From Oscillospiraceae bacterium (lineage in GTDB: Bacteria > Bacillota > Clostridia > Oscillospirales > Oscillospiraceae), in NCBI GenBank assembly GCA_015067795.1, contig SVLU01000008.1, forward strand, positions 1 to 64,000: a stretch of 64,000 nt of DNA, written 5' to 3'. Below the pieces are notes generated by a model. That model searched no databases, was not told where the DNA came from, and saw only the letters and a program-made list of their open reading frames with translations. Shown in pieces: positions 9,801 through 17,288 of the stretch. Numbering within the stretch: the stretch's first letter is position 1; the number at the start of each line of letters is the position of its first letter. The translations under genes and the position numbers were made by a program.

Positions 9801-10978
9801 TCCCTGTAAAAGCTCGTCTCCACGTTATCGCAGATATTATCGCTCTCCGCAATATTTCCACAGTTACAGCAGCAAACACAGTTCCAACACTTCCAAACAC
9901 AGTAAACGGTGTTCTTGCTGACGGTACTATCACCGGTGAATTTGTTGTAACATGGGATAAGATGGATGCAAGCTTCTTTACAACTGTCGGTGACGTTATT
10001 ACCATAAACGGTACAGCAACCATTATCGGTGACAAGACTCTCCCTGTAACAGTAAGTGTTCGTGTAGCTGAACAGGTAAATACCGAAAGCTCCAACGTAG
10101 GCCCTCAGGCTCTCACCGTTTCCCAGGATATTCCACAGGGTTACTGGTCTGATAATCTTGCATCTGTCAATAACGGCGTAACCAAGCCCGGTGACAACAC
10201 CAATGAACGCTGGACAAACTGGAACTACCGTACACGCAGTGCAGAATCAACACTGACCTTCGTTTGGGCAACTGCTCAGATGCTTGAAAGTGTAAATCTG
10301 TTCTACTACTACGACAACTGCTGTGCATATCCTGAATCCGTTGAATTCAGCTATTCCCTGAACGGCGTTGACTATGAAGAAATCGATGTAACAGTAGTTC
10401 AGGAAGAATCCTATTATCTCGGCGCTCAGTACTCCTACACCTTCGATCAGCCAATCAACCCTGTTGCTGTTCAGATCAAGTTAACACAGCAGAACGGTAC
10501 TTCCGGCGCTCATTGCGTAGGTATTACCGAAACTGAATTCATGACCTTTGCAGGCACTATTGAATACAGCTCCTCCGCATTTCTTTCCGCCATCATTGTT
10601 GACAACGCAGAACTCGAAGGCTTTGCAGAAGATACATTCAGCTATGAAGTTATGGGCGAAAAAATTGACGCTGTAAGCGCTGATAACGCAGGTATCACAA
10701 TTCTTCCTCCATACGAAGGTGTAGTAAGAATTCTCACCATCTCCGAAGACGGCAGCTCCGAACATACTTATGAACTCACCCTGAATGTAGAGCTCAAGGT
10801 CGGTGACGTAACTATGGACGGCATAATCACAAACGCTGACGTTATCGCACTTGCAAGATATCTGGTAAACATCGTTCAGTTCAATGAACGCCAGATTGAG
10901 CTTGCTGACTACAACGGCGACGGCGTTATCAAGAACTCCGACCTTATCGGTCTGGCAAGATCCATTGTCAGAGTTTAA
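6824..10978 (+). CDS. Secreted GH2 beta-galactosidase-like enzyme with Ig-like domains and type I dockerin
   Basis: Exported glycoside hydrolase of 1384 residues. Order: signal peptide ending VFA (about 1-30); GH2 sugar-binding domain (WTSVNLPHDF, GTGWYRKTF); GH2 Ig-like domain; TIM barrel with RTSHNP, the acid/base Glu468 in FGNE and the likely nucleophile Glu557 in ASETSS; the FDYLGEPTPW block typical of BgaA-type galactosidases; a GH2 C-terminal domain; two Big_4-like Ig domains (about 920-1085); a discoidin/CBM-like module (about 1090-1240); a beta-sandwich; and a dockerin (about 1325-1384) with two DxNxDG-type calcium repeats. The dockerin implies docking on a cohesin scaffold. A TTG at 6800 is a possible alternative start. 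Substrate specificity (galactoside or other beta-glycoside) is not proven. Confidence 0.88.
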   Translation: MKTSNTMKRLLATLLCLAMLLSITPVFALAIYIPDEADTYYGEEQTVKIDNTLGNARETNFNNGWKFYLGTSGTAQNPGFNDSDWTSVNLPHDFSIFQNYTSSGEAESGFLPGGTGWYRKTFTIPASLEGKTIILNFDGVYSDATVYVNGTQVGEHHYGYTPFAFDITDLVTCDGATENVIAVKAVNDIPTSRWYSGSGIYRDVTIIAVDPVHVTLNGTHVTTPNIAEGEGDVYVETEICNDGNADAYATVRQTVFTSDDVQVATGESSVSVKAGTVSEVTVAAVVEKPELWSIDDPNLYYVRTEILVDGETVDTYDTTFGFRWFTFDSLGFHVNGENVKLNGVCLHHDQGAALGSAAYYDAMYRQLSIMKDMGANAIRTSHNPADEQFIEICSELGLLVIEEAFDGLVDPKNYNSNDFSKYFEEEIGADNALIGADAAMTYSEFAARSMVRRDRNAPAIFAWSFGNEIQEGTNWANSSRYDDIAANFCQWIADEDGTRPATIGDNNRGGSGDIINVLRTITNNGGVVGFNYANSASTLYSLANSYAGSAGCIIASETSSATNSRGQYKNQNNNSNSDGYYHLTSYDTSRVSWGITAHDSIYNTYQYDNIAGEFVWTGFDYLGEPTPWNGTGTGSVSGRGAYPNSSYFGIVDTTGFEKDTYYLYRSQWNKDETTLHLVTAWDSDNMMTDYYGQTPVWVYSNAPVVKLYRDDTLIGTATRVDNVSPAGHTYYTYTTQANDSNACYTYSGSGADGLYSVFNVTYTPGTISAKAFEADGTTEIQLTGNSGKNSVTTPDAVSKLNVTQNKTEIAADGTSLAYITVDVVDANGNLDTTATNNITFTLTGSGKILGVDNGDQATTAKGQQASALTSATSANINAYAGKALVIVQSTTEAGGFTVDVASTGLEGGTAYVNTIADENAPVNEGLESYTMVRDYTVTAGTAPKLLTTASGTMADGSTVNGTIVWEEISENVYGTAGDYTISGTLTFEGVEPIPVKARLHVIADIIALRNISTVTAANTVPTLPNTVNGVLADGTITGEFVVTWDKMDASFFTTVGDVITINGTATIIGDKTLPVTVSVRVAEQVNTESSNVGPQALTVSQDIPQGYWSDNLASVNNGVTKPGDNTNERWTNWNYRTRSAESTLTFVWATAQMLESVNLFYYYDNCCAYPESVEFSYSLNGVDYEEIDVTVVQEESYYLGAQYSYTFDQPINPVAVQIKLTQQNGTSGAHCVGITETEFMTFAGTIEYSSSAFLSAIIVDNAELEGFAEDTFSYEVMGEKIDAVSADNAGITILPPYEGVVRILTISEDGSSEHTYELTLNVELKVGDVTMDGIITNADVIALARYLVNIVQFNERQIELADYNGDGVIKNSDLIGLARSIVRV

Positions 10979-11028
10979 ATTGTATTATCGTACCCTCTTT
11001 TAATCGGTATAATAATAATATGCAAAGT

Positions 11029-11064
11029 ATTCCCACCCTGCTGTACTGCAGGGTGGGAATTTTA
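11029..11064 (+). terminator. Terminator of the GH2 gene
   Basis: A 13-bp perfect stem (11029-11041 with 11048-11060, loop TGTACT) followed by TTTTATT, 50 bases after the stop. Confidence 0.85.
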
Positions 11065-11103
11065 TTGCAAAATAATTGGGGTACAGATAATCTGTACCCC
11101 AAC
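11063..11103 (-). repeat. Short hairpin repeat, copy 2; possible trpB terminator
   Basis: Perfect stem TTGGGGTACAGA / TCTGTACCCCAA (11076-11087 with 11091-11102), next to TTGCAAAATAA. It matches 4016-4059 in inverted orientation. On the minus strand it starts about 20 bases after the trpB stop and is followed by AATTATTTTGC, so it may also stop trpB transcription. Confidence 0.6.
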
Positions 11104-11121
11104 AATTATTATGATTTGATA

Positions 11122-12342
11122 TTATCTGATACCGTACTGCTCGATGATATAGTCCATGTCCTTGTCGCCTCTGCCGGAGAGGTTGATAAGAACGGAGCCC
11201 TTGCCCATTGTCTTGGCAAGCTTAATGCCGTATGCAACAGCGTGGGCACTTTCGATAGCAGGGATGATGCCTTCCATTCTGGAGAGTTCAAAGAAAGCGT
11301 CGATAGTCTCATCATCGCCGATAACATCGTACTTTACTCTGCCAAGGTCATGGAGGAAAGCGTGTTCAGGACCGGAGGATGGGTAGTCGAGACCGGAAGC
11401 TACGGAGTAAACAGGAGCAGGCTCGCCGTTTTCGTCCTTGAGCATGATGCTGTTGAAGCCGTGCATGATGCCTTCTTCGCCATACTTAAGGCTTGCGGCA
11501 TGATCGCCAAGAGCTGTGCCTCTGCCGAGAGGTTCAATACCGTAGATATCAACCGGGTCATTCAGGAAACCGGAGAACATACCCATTGCATTGGAGCCAC
11601 CGCCAACGCAGGCAACAACTGCATCAGGAAGCTCGCCGGTCATTTCCAGGAACTGTTCTCTTGCTTCGATGCCGACAACGCTCTGGAAATCGCGGACCAT
11701 AAGTGGGAATGGGTGAGGGCCAAGTACGGAGCCGATGCAGTAGATAGCATCATGATACTCGTTGCAATATGCGGCAAAAGCAGCGTCAACAGCTTCCTTA
11801 AGTGTCTGGAGACCATCGGTAACCTCAACAACTCTTGCACCCAGTATCTTCATTCTTGCTACGTTAGGAGCCTGCTTCTTGATGTCAACAGCACCCATGT
11901 AGATGTCACATTCCAGACCGAAATATGCCGCTGCTGTTGCAAGAGCAACACCGTGCTGACCTGCGCCGGTTTCGGCAATAACCTTTTTCTTGCCCATGTA
12001 CTTTGCAAGAAGAACTTCGCCCATGCAGTGATTGAGCTTGTGTGCGCCTGTATGATTCAGGTCCTCGCGCTTAACATAAAGCTGGACGCCTGTGCCTATC
12101 TTGTCGGAGAGTCTCTGAAGATGGGAGATTGGGGTTGGTCTGCCCTGGAATTCCTTACGAATTCTGCGAAGCTCTGCGATGAACTTTCTGGACTTGCAGA
12201 TCGTCTGATATGCATCGGTGATTTCGAGCATTGCAGTCTGGAGTTCAGGAGAAACATAAGAACCGCCGTATTTGCCGAAGTAACCCTTTTCATCCGGATA
12301 GTGCTTGAAATAAGTATCAAAATCAATATTGTTGAATGTCAT
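11122..12342 (-). CDS. trpB: Tryptophan synthase beta subunit (stand-alone)
   Basis: PLP enzyme of 406 residues that condenses indole with L-serine to give tryptophan. The PLP-binding Lys lies in HTGAHKLN, followed by the TrpB signature [10 protein letters not shown]; the phosphate-binding loop is GGGSNAMG. The ATG at 12342 is chosen because GGAGG lies seven bases upstream; a TTG farther up overlaps that site. No trpA or other trp gene is near, so the enzyme probably uses free indole rather than channelled indole. It follows an ECF S component by 27 bases, and both lie behind a T-box leader with a Trp specifier, so expression should rise when tRNA-Trp is uncharged. Confidence 0.95.
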   Translation of the reverse strand: MTFNNIDFDTYFKHYPDEKGYFGKYGGSYVSPELQTAMLEITDAYQTICKSRKFIAELRRIRKEFQGRPTPISHLQRLSDKIGTGVQLYVKREDLNHTGAHKLNHCMGEVLLAKYMGKKKVIAETGAGQHGVALATAAAYFGLECDIYMGAVDIKKQAPNVARMKILGARVVEVTDGLQTLKEAVDAAFAAYCNEYHDAIYCIGSVLGPHPFPLMVRDFQSVVGIEAREQFLEMTGELPDAVVACVGGGSNAMGMFSGFLNDPVDIYGIEPLGRGTALGDHAASLKYGEEGIMHGFNSIMLKDENGEPAPVYSVASGLDYPSSGPEHAFLHDLGRVKYDVIGDDETIDAFFELSRMEGIIPAIESAHAVAYGIKLAKTMGKGSVLINLSGRGDKDMDYIIEQYGIR

Positions 12343-12369
12343 TGTATTTTCCTCCAAATATAATTTGTT

Positions 12370-12870
12370 TTAATGCATAATTTTACTTTTTTCAAAAGCT
12401 TTGATCAGTACGATACCAAGTATCGCTCCCACAGCACCCTGAATGGCGTTGGCGGGAATATTGACGACTGATGGGGCAAATCCATACAGGATACCCTCGA
12501 AGATGAAATAGCCGAGAACCATGAAGCTTTCGGCGATCGTGCCGCTGATTATGCGGGAGGGGAGATTGGGAAGCTTCCTGTGCAGGATATTAAAAACGAA
12601 AGATGCAATCAGAGCCATAAGACCTTTTATAACAAAGGTTGCCGGTGCATACATCATATATCCCGAGAAAATATCCGCAAGGGCTGAGCCGATGCCTGCC
12701 GCTAAAAATCCGTAAACAGGAGACAGAAGCCAGCCTGCAACCAAAACTATGCAATCACCCAGATTTAAATATCCTTTCATCGGAGAAGGGATTTTAATTA
12801 TCATCGTTGCTACGCATATAAGAGCTGCAAGCAGAGATGAGATTACGATTCTTTGAGTTGAGCTTTTCAT
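12370..12870 (-). CDS. ECF transporter S component (predicted tryptophan or indole-compound uptake)
   Basis: Small membrane protein of 166 residues with about five to six hydrophobic helices and the ECF S-component pattern GYLNLGDCIVLVAG near residue 32. S components bind the substrate and work with an EcfA-EcfA'-EcfT energising module; such a module is encoded at 31089-33605. An AAAGG site precedes the ATG at 12870. It is the first gene after a T-box leader with a UGG specifier and is followed by trpB, so uptake of tryptophan or a precursor is inferred from regulation, not from the protein itself. Riboflavin-type S proteins are the nearest family in appearance. Confidence 0.8.
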   Translation of the reverse strand: MKSSTQRIVISSLLAALICVATMIIKIPSPMKGYLNLGDCIVLVAGWLLSPVYGFLAAGIGSALADIFSGYMMYAPATFVIKGLMALIASFVFNILHRKLPNLPSRIISGTIAESFMVLGYFIFEGILYGFAPSVVNIPANAIQGAVGAILGIVLIKAFEKSKIMH

Positions 12871-12993
12871 TGTAATTACCTTTCTTCTGTTTTAAACGTC
12901 ACCATCGTTTTGTCAATAATATCATTCCGCAAACCTCCTGAAAACAAAAGACTTCTGCGACCTGATTTCCTGTCAAAGAAGCTTGGGAAACAA

Positions 12994-13277
12994 TAAAAAC
13001 GTCCCTGACAGAAATGCTGATCTGTCAAGGACGAATAATAACTTATCCGCGGTGCCACCTTGATTCACGGAATGACCGTGCCCTTAGCAGGATACCTGCA
13101 TATCCTCGATAACTTACGTATATCAACACGTCGCAGAATACTCTGGAAAATCCATTTGACTGCGCCCTCGGCGGTCCATTTGACAACGTGTTTCTTACCT
13201 GACTCTCAGCAACGCAGGCTCTCTGTAAAGGCATCACTGCCGTTATCTCCGCTTCAACGGTTTGGAGTATTAAATTT
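12994..13277 (-). promoter_or_regulatory. T-box riboswitch leader, Trp (UGG) specifier
   Basis: On the minus strand the leader carries the T-box sequence AGGTGGCACCGCGG (within 13046-13061) and a terminator stem GTCCTTGACAGA / TCTGTCAGGGAC (13032-13021 with 13012-13001) followed by GTTTTTA. Stem I contains the AGAGAGCC and GCTGAGAG blocks. The specifier loop reads CAAA-UGG-ACC, placing the UGG codon (Trp) at 13178-13176. Uncharged tRNA-Trp would pair and prevent termination. It controls the ECF S component and trpB. The specifier is my reading of the loop without folding software. Confidence 0.88.
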
Positions 13278-13283
13278 AAATGT

Positions 13284-13312
13284 ATTATACTATCCTCTTA
13301 TGTGTTTGTCAA
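13284..13312 (-). promoter_or_regulatory. Promoter of the T-box operon
   Basis: Minus-strand TTGACA (13312-13307), 17-base spacer, TATAAT (13289-13284): full consensus. Expected start near 13277. Confidence 0.88.
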
Positions 13313-13377
13313 TCAGTTTGTGAAAATATTTAACCATGCAATCACCGTTCTGTTTTCAAAGTCTTGTCAAAACGGTC

Positions 13378-13418
13378 TTGACATACTGTACGTAATGTTA
13401 TATAATTACAGCTGTAAT
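13378..13418 (+). promoter_or_regulatory. tetR-family promoter with overlapping palindrome
   Basis: TTGACA (13378-13383), 17-base spacer and TATAAT (13401-13406) are full consensus. The perfect 14-bp palindrome ATTACAGCTGTAAT (13405-13418) overlaps the -10 box and start site, and similar GTTATA / TATAAC half-sites flank it. This is where an autoregulatory TetR operator would be expected. Confidence 0.8.
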
Positions 13419-13453
13419 ATAACAGATGTAATTAAACGAGAGGAGGGACACCA

Positions 13454-14047
13454 TTGCCGCCCAAAGCAAAATTTACCAAAGAGCAGATTGTTGATGCAGC
13501 TCTTGCGATCGTTCGGAAATCTGGGAAAAACGCCTTGAGCGCACGAACCCTTGCCGCAAGGCTGGGTACATCACCACAGCCGATTTTTCTGCATTTTCAG
13601 AATATGGAGGAGCTTTTCTGCGGAGTTCTTGATGCCGCAAAGCTGAAATATAAGCATTATGTGGAGGAGGGGCTTGCGGAGACCTTGCCCTTTAAGGGTG
13701 CGGGAATGAAGTACATTCAGTTTGCGAAAGACGAGCCTGAGCTTTTTAAGCTGCTGTTCATGTCGGGAGACAGGGAAGCTGAGCTGTCCCATTTCTTTCC
13801 TGAAAACGACGACAACTCGCCTGTTGTGCTTTCGGCGTTAAAGAGCTTTTACGGTCTGACGGAAGAAAAGGCAAAGAGAATTTACAATCATATTTCGGTC
13901 TACACTCACGGTCTTGCGATATTATTCGTACAGGGGAGAAGGGTGTTTTCAATGGAGGAGGTAAGCGGAATGCTTACCGAGATATTCATGGCACTTATGA
14001 AGTCGGAAGGGATTGACCTTACAAAGCAGCCATATCCGGGAAAATGA
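13454..14047 (+). CDS. TetR/AcrR-family transcriptional regulator
   Basis: DNA-binding repressor of 197 residues. An N-terminal helix-turn-helix (SARTLAARLGTSPQPIFLHFQNMEEL, about residues 28-54) is followed by a helical ligand domain of TetR_C type. The start is a TTG at 13454 with GGAGGG six bases upstream; no ATG fits the family N terminus. It leads an operon with an ABC ATPase (19-base gap) and its permease, and a palindrome lies on its own promoter, so it probably represses this operon. The inducer is unknown. Confidence 0.9.
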   Translation: MPPKAKFTKEQIVDAALAIVRKSGKNALSARTLAARLGTSPQPIFLHFQNMEELFCGVLDAAKLKYKHYVEEGLAETLPFKGAGMKYIQFAKDEPELFKLLFMSGDREAELSHFFPENDDNSPVVLSALKSFYGLTEEKAKRIYNHISVYTHGLAILFVQGRRVFSMEEVSGMLTEIFMALMKSEGIDLTKQPYPGK

Positions 14048-14066
14048 TTTTTAAAGGAGAAAAACC

Positions 14067-14777
14067 ATGCTGAGAATTAATAATTTAACCAAAACCTATG
14101 GAAACAAGAAAGCGGTTGACGGACTTTCTCTCCATATTCTGCCGGGTGAGATATACGGATTTATCGGTCATAACGGTGCCGGCAAGACCACCACAATTAA
14201 ATCCTGCTGCGGTATTCTGCAGTTTGATGAAGGCGAGATATACGTTGGTGGTGTTTCTCTTAAGGATGACCCCCTTGCCTGCAAGAGAAAGCTTGCATAT
14301 ATTCCCGACAACCCGGATCTCTATGAATTTATGTCAGGTGTTCAGTATCTGAATTTTGTTGCGGATATCTTCGGTGTCAGTGCCGCAGACAGGAAAGAAC
14401 GTATCAAAAGGTTCGGAGATATGCTGGAGCTGACAAAGGATCTGGCACAGCCTGTGTCAGCATATTCTCACGGCATGAAGCAGAAGCTTGCCATCATCTC
14501 CGCTCTTATCCATGAACCGAGGCTCATTATCATGGATGAGCCTTTCGTCGGTCTCGACCCAAAGGCAAGCCATCAGCTTAAGGAACTGATGCGTGAGATA
14601 TGCAATAACGGTGGTGCGATATTCTTCTCCACTCATGTTTTGGAGGTTGCCGAAAAGCTCTGCGATAAGGTTGCTATTATCAAGGACGGCAGGCTTATCC
14701 GTTCCGGCACAATGGAGGAGGTCAAGGGTGATACCTCGTTGGAGAGAGTGTTCCTGGAACTGGAGGGTGAAAAATGA
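14067..14777 (+). CDS. ABC transporter ATP-binding protein (exporter type)
   Basis: ATPase of 236 residues that powers the permease encoded next. Walker A is GHNGAGKTT (about residues 34-42), the signature reads YSHGMKQK, which replaces the usual LSGGQ as in many CcmA/EcsA-type exporters, Walker B is LIIMDEPFVGLDP, and the switch His is in STHVLEV. An AAAGGAG site precedes the ATG. Its stop overlaps the permease start by four bases (ATGA), implying translational coupling. The regulator upstream suggests inducible export of a toxic or self-made compound. Confidence 0.93.
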   Translation: MLRINNLTKTYGNKKAVDGLSLHILPGEIYGFIGHNGAGKTTTIKSCCGILQFDEGEIYVGGVSLKDDPLACKRKLAYIPDNPDLYEFMSGVQYLNFVADIFGVSAADRKERIKRFGDMLELTKDLAQPVSAYSHGMKQKLAIISALIHEPRLIIMDEPFVGLDPKASHQLKELMREICNNGGAIFFSTHVLEVAEKLCDKVAIIKDGRLIRSGTMEEVKGDTSLERVFLELEGEK

Positions 14778-16369
14778 TAAAAGCTCTGTTCAGAAAGCAG
14801 ATGATGGAGTCCTTTGCCTGGATTTATTATAATCGCAAAAACGGCAAAAGAAGGGACACTCAAGGCATTATAGTTTATGCAATACTGTATATTATTCTCT
14901 TCGGTATTCTTGGCAGTATGTTCTTCGGTATGGGAACGATGCTTTGCGAGCCTCTCGTTTCTGTTGGATTAGGCTGGCTGTATTTTGCACTTATCAGCCT
15001 TGTTGCCATTGTGCTGGGTGTGTTTGGCAGTGTGTTCAATACATATGCCTCTCTGTATAAGGCTAAAGACAACGATATGCTGCTTGCAATGCCGATTCCT
15101 GCATCCAAAATACTGGTGATGCGTTTGCTGGGTGTTTATTTGATCGGGCTTATGTATGAGCTTATCGTCATGGTTCCTGCCATTATTGTATGGTTCATCC
15201 ACGGTCAGGTGAATACTTTGGGAGTGGTATTCAGCATAATTCTTCCCTTTGTTCTGTCATTCTTTGTGCTGATGCTGTCATGTATTCTTGGCTGGGTAGT
15301 GGCACTTATCAGCAGTAAGGTGAAAAACAAGAGCTTTGTAACCGTATTGTTGTCTCTGGGATTTATCGGCATATATTATTACGTCTATTTCAGAGCCTAT
15401 GAAATGATGGCGAATATTCTTGTTCATGCCGAGGCTATTGCGGAAAGCGTAAGAAGCATACTGTATCCGTTTTATCACATGGGTCTTGCTGCAGAAGGCA
15501 AGCCTCTCTCCATGCTGATTTTCACGGGTATTGTTGCGGCTGCGTTCGGTATTGTTTATTTCATACTGTCCCGCAGTTTCCTGAAGCTTGCCACAACCAA
15601 TAAGGGAGGTCCAAAGGTAAGGTACAGGGAACAGGCAATCAAGGCAGGAAATGCCGACAGTGCATTGTTCAAAAAGGAGCTTAAGAGGTTTACATCAAGC
15701 TCCACTTATATGATGAACTGCGGTCTTGGCATTATATTTATGGTTATCGCAGCGGCGGCACTTCTTATTAAAGGTGATGCTGTTGTTGATGTACTGACCG
15801 TGGTTTTCGGCGGCAGTGAAGGTATAGTTCCGCTTATGATGACAGCAATGCTTTGCGTTATCATTACAATGAACGACATTTCTGCTCCATCAGTATCTCT
15901 GGAAGGCAGGAATATCTGGATTGTTCATGTGCTTCCTGTATCCTCATGGCAGGTGCTGAAAGCAAAGCTGAAGCTGCATCTTGTTCTGACTCTTGCTCCA
16001 GCGATTATTCTCACAGCCTGTGCTCTGATTGTGTTCAGACCGTCAGTTGAGTTTATGGTGATTATACCTGTATGCGTAATTCTTTTTGTTGGGGTTATGG
16101 GATTGTTGGGGCTGGTAATGAATCTGAAAGCACCAAATCTCAACTGGACAAATGAGGTAGTGCCGATTAAGCAGTCTTTCAGCGTAACCGTTGCGTTGTT
16201 TGGCGGATGGGTGATCGTAATTGCTTTTGGCGCATTGTACCTGGCGGTGGATGGTTTTGTAAGTCCGGTTATGTATCTCGTTGCTGTAAGCGTAATTCTC
16301 CTTGCGGCATCGGTTGTTATGTATATGTGGCTGAAGAATAAGGGTGCAAAGATATTTGCAAGTTTGTAA
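14774..16369 (+). CDS. ABC transporter permease, multi-helix
   Basis: Membrane protein of 531 residues with about twelve hydrophobic segments, long hydrophilic N terminus and no enzymatic domain. It overlaps the ATPase gene by four bases and is the membrane half of that exporter. No close named family was recognised beyond putative ABC exporter permeases. Together with the TetR regulator it forms a three-gene unit. Confidence 0.85.
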   Translation: MIKALFRKQMMESFAWIYYNRKNGKRRDTQGIIVYAILYIILFGILGSMFFGMGTMLCEPLVSVGLGWLYFALISLVAIVLGVFGSVFNTYASLYKAKDNDMLLAMPIPASKILVMRLLGVYLIGLMYELIVMVPAIIVWFIHGQVNTLGVVFSIILPFVLSFFVLMLSCILGWVVALISSKVKNKSFVTVLLSLGFIGIYYYVYFRAYEMMANILVHAEAIAESVRSILYPFYHMGLAAEGKPLSMLIFTGIVAAAFGIVYFILSRSFLKLATTNKGGPKVRYREQAIKAGNADSALFKKELKRFTSSSTYMMNCGLGIIFMVIAAAALLIKGDAVVDVLTVVFGGSEGIVPLMMTAMLCVIITMNDISAPSVSLEGRNIWIVHVLPVSSWQVLKAKLKLHLVLTLAPAIILTACALIVFRPSVEFMVIIPVCVILFVGVMGLLGLVMNLKAPNLNWTNEVVPIKQSFSVTVALFGGWVIVIAFGALYLAVDGFVSPVMYLVAVSVILLAASVVMYMWLKNKGAKIFASL

Positions 16370-16418
16370 TCAGAAATTAGCTTGACGCAGATACATCTTG
16401 AAATAACAGGAGGCAGAG

Positions 16419-16634
16419 ATGAAGGATTTCTTTTTGGCAGCATTGCCCTATATATGCATTGGCATTGCCATTGCACTTTTTGTGGTAAATCATGGAATGA
16501 TCAAAAAAGGAAAAAACAACTTTATGACCGAAGGAATGTGCCTTGGATTGTGTGTTGGTACAGCCCTGGGTGGTAATGGCATGATTTACGGAATGGTGCT
16601 GGGCATGGTGGTTGGTATGTTTATTGAAAAGTAA
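16419..16634 (+). CDS. Small membrane protein, unknown function
   Basis: 71 residues with two hydrophobic segments (about 4-24 and 41-68), the second rich in Gly and Met (LGGNGMIYGMVLGMVVGMF). An AGGAGGC site precedes the ATG. It follows the ABC permease by 50 bases and may be co-transcribed. The Gly-rich packing resembles small proteins of unknown role found near transporters; no function is assigned. Confidence 0.65.
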   Translation: MKDFFLAALPYICIGIAIALFVVNHGMIKKGKNNFMTEGMCLGLCVGTALGGNGMIYGMVLGMVVGMFIEK

Positions 16635-16655
16635 TTATGGAATGAGGATAAAAGA

Positions 16656-17111
16656 ATGAATAATGCTTTATGTGGAGCGGATTGCACGAGCTGCGGTTAC
16701 GGAAAGGAGAATAACTGCAAGGGCTGTGCTGACTCCCTTGGGTGTCCCTTTGGGAAACAGTGCTTCATTTATAAGTACATAAAAATTGGCGGAATGGAAA
16801 GCTATCAGCTGTTTGTAAAGCAGCTTGTTGATGAATTTAATTCTCTTGGTATTCAGGGTATGCCTGCCGTGAGTGAAATGTATGCCATGAACGGAGCGTA
16901 TGTAAACATTGCATATCCCATGCCCGGTGGTGAGAGCGTAAAGCTGCTTGATGACAACAGTATTTATCTGTGCAATCAGGTGGAATGTGATTTTGGTGAC
17001 GGTGAAATGCGTAAATGCTTTGGGCTGGTGGCAGGGATGGACTTCCTTCTTGTCAGCGAATACGGCGAAAACTGCACAAATCCAGAGCTGGTGGTATACA
17101 GGAAAAGATAA
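16656..17111 (+). CDS. DUF3795-type Cys-rich protein
   Basis: 151-residue cytoplasmic protein with an N-terminal Cys cluster (CGADCTSCGYGKENNCKGC, then CPFGKQC, residues 5-40) that likely binds a metal or Fe-S centre, as in DUF3795 proteins. The C-terminal half (from about 48) is a separate domain without a recognised motif. It lies 21 bases after the small membrane protein and could belong to the same transcript. Function unknown. Confidence 0.65.
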   Translation: MNNALCGADCTSCGYGKENNCKGCADSLGCPFGKQCFIYKYIKIGGMESYQLFVKQLVDEFNSLGIQGMPAVSEMYAMNGAYVNIAYPMPGGESVKLLDDNSIYLCNQVECDFGDGEMRKCFGLVAGMDFLLVSEYGENCTNPELVVYRKR

Positions 17112-17144
17112 TTAAAGCTGACCTGTGAATTCTATCGGGGAAAT

Positions 17145-17172
17145 AAGGCTGATGCGAAACCGCATCAGCCTT
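17145..17172 (+). terminator. Hairpin after the DUF3795 gene
   Basis: Perfect 12-bp stem (17145-17156 with 17161-17172, loop AAAC). The T-rich stretch comes only about 30 bases later, so strength is uncertain. Confidence 0.55.
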
Positions 17173-17288
17173 CAGTCTGTCAAAAAGTATGCCGTTTTTT
17201 GATTGAATGGTGATTTAATCACGGAAGGCTGCTGAAACTTTTGGTAAACTCAGGTCATAAATCATATCGGAAAAGGTGGTTTGTAAAT

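Noticed and set aside
8498..9823. Long open frame (441 codons) on the minus strand opposite the GH2 gene
   Set aside because: Its product is Cys/Val-rich with no family resemblance and has no ribosome site; it reflects the strong codon bias of the GH2 gene on the other strand.
11020..12363. Long plus-strand frame opposite trpB
   Set aside because: trpB is unmistakable on the minus strand, with start, ribosome site and leader; the antisense frame has no motif.
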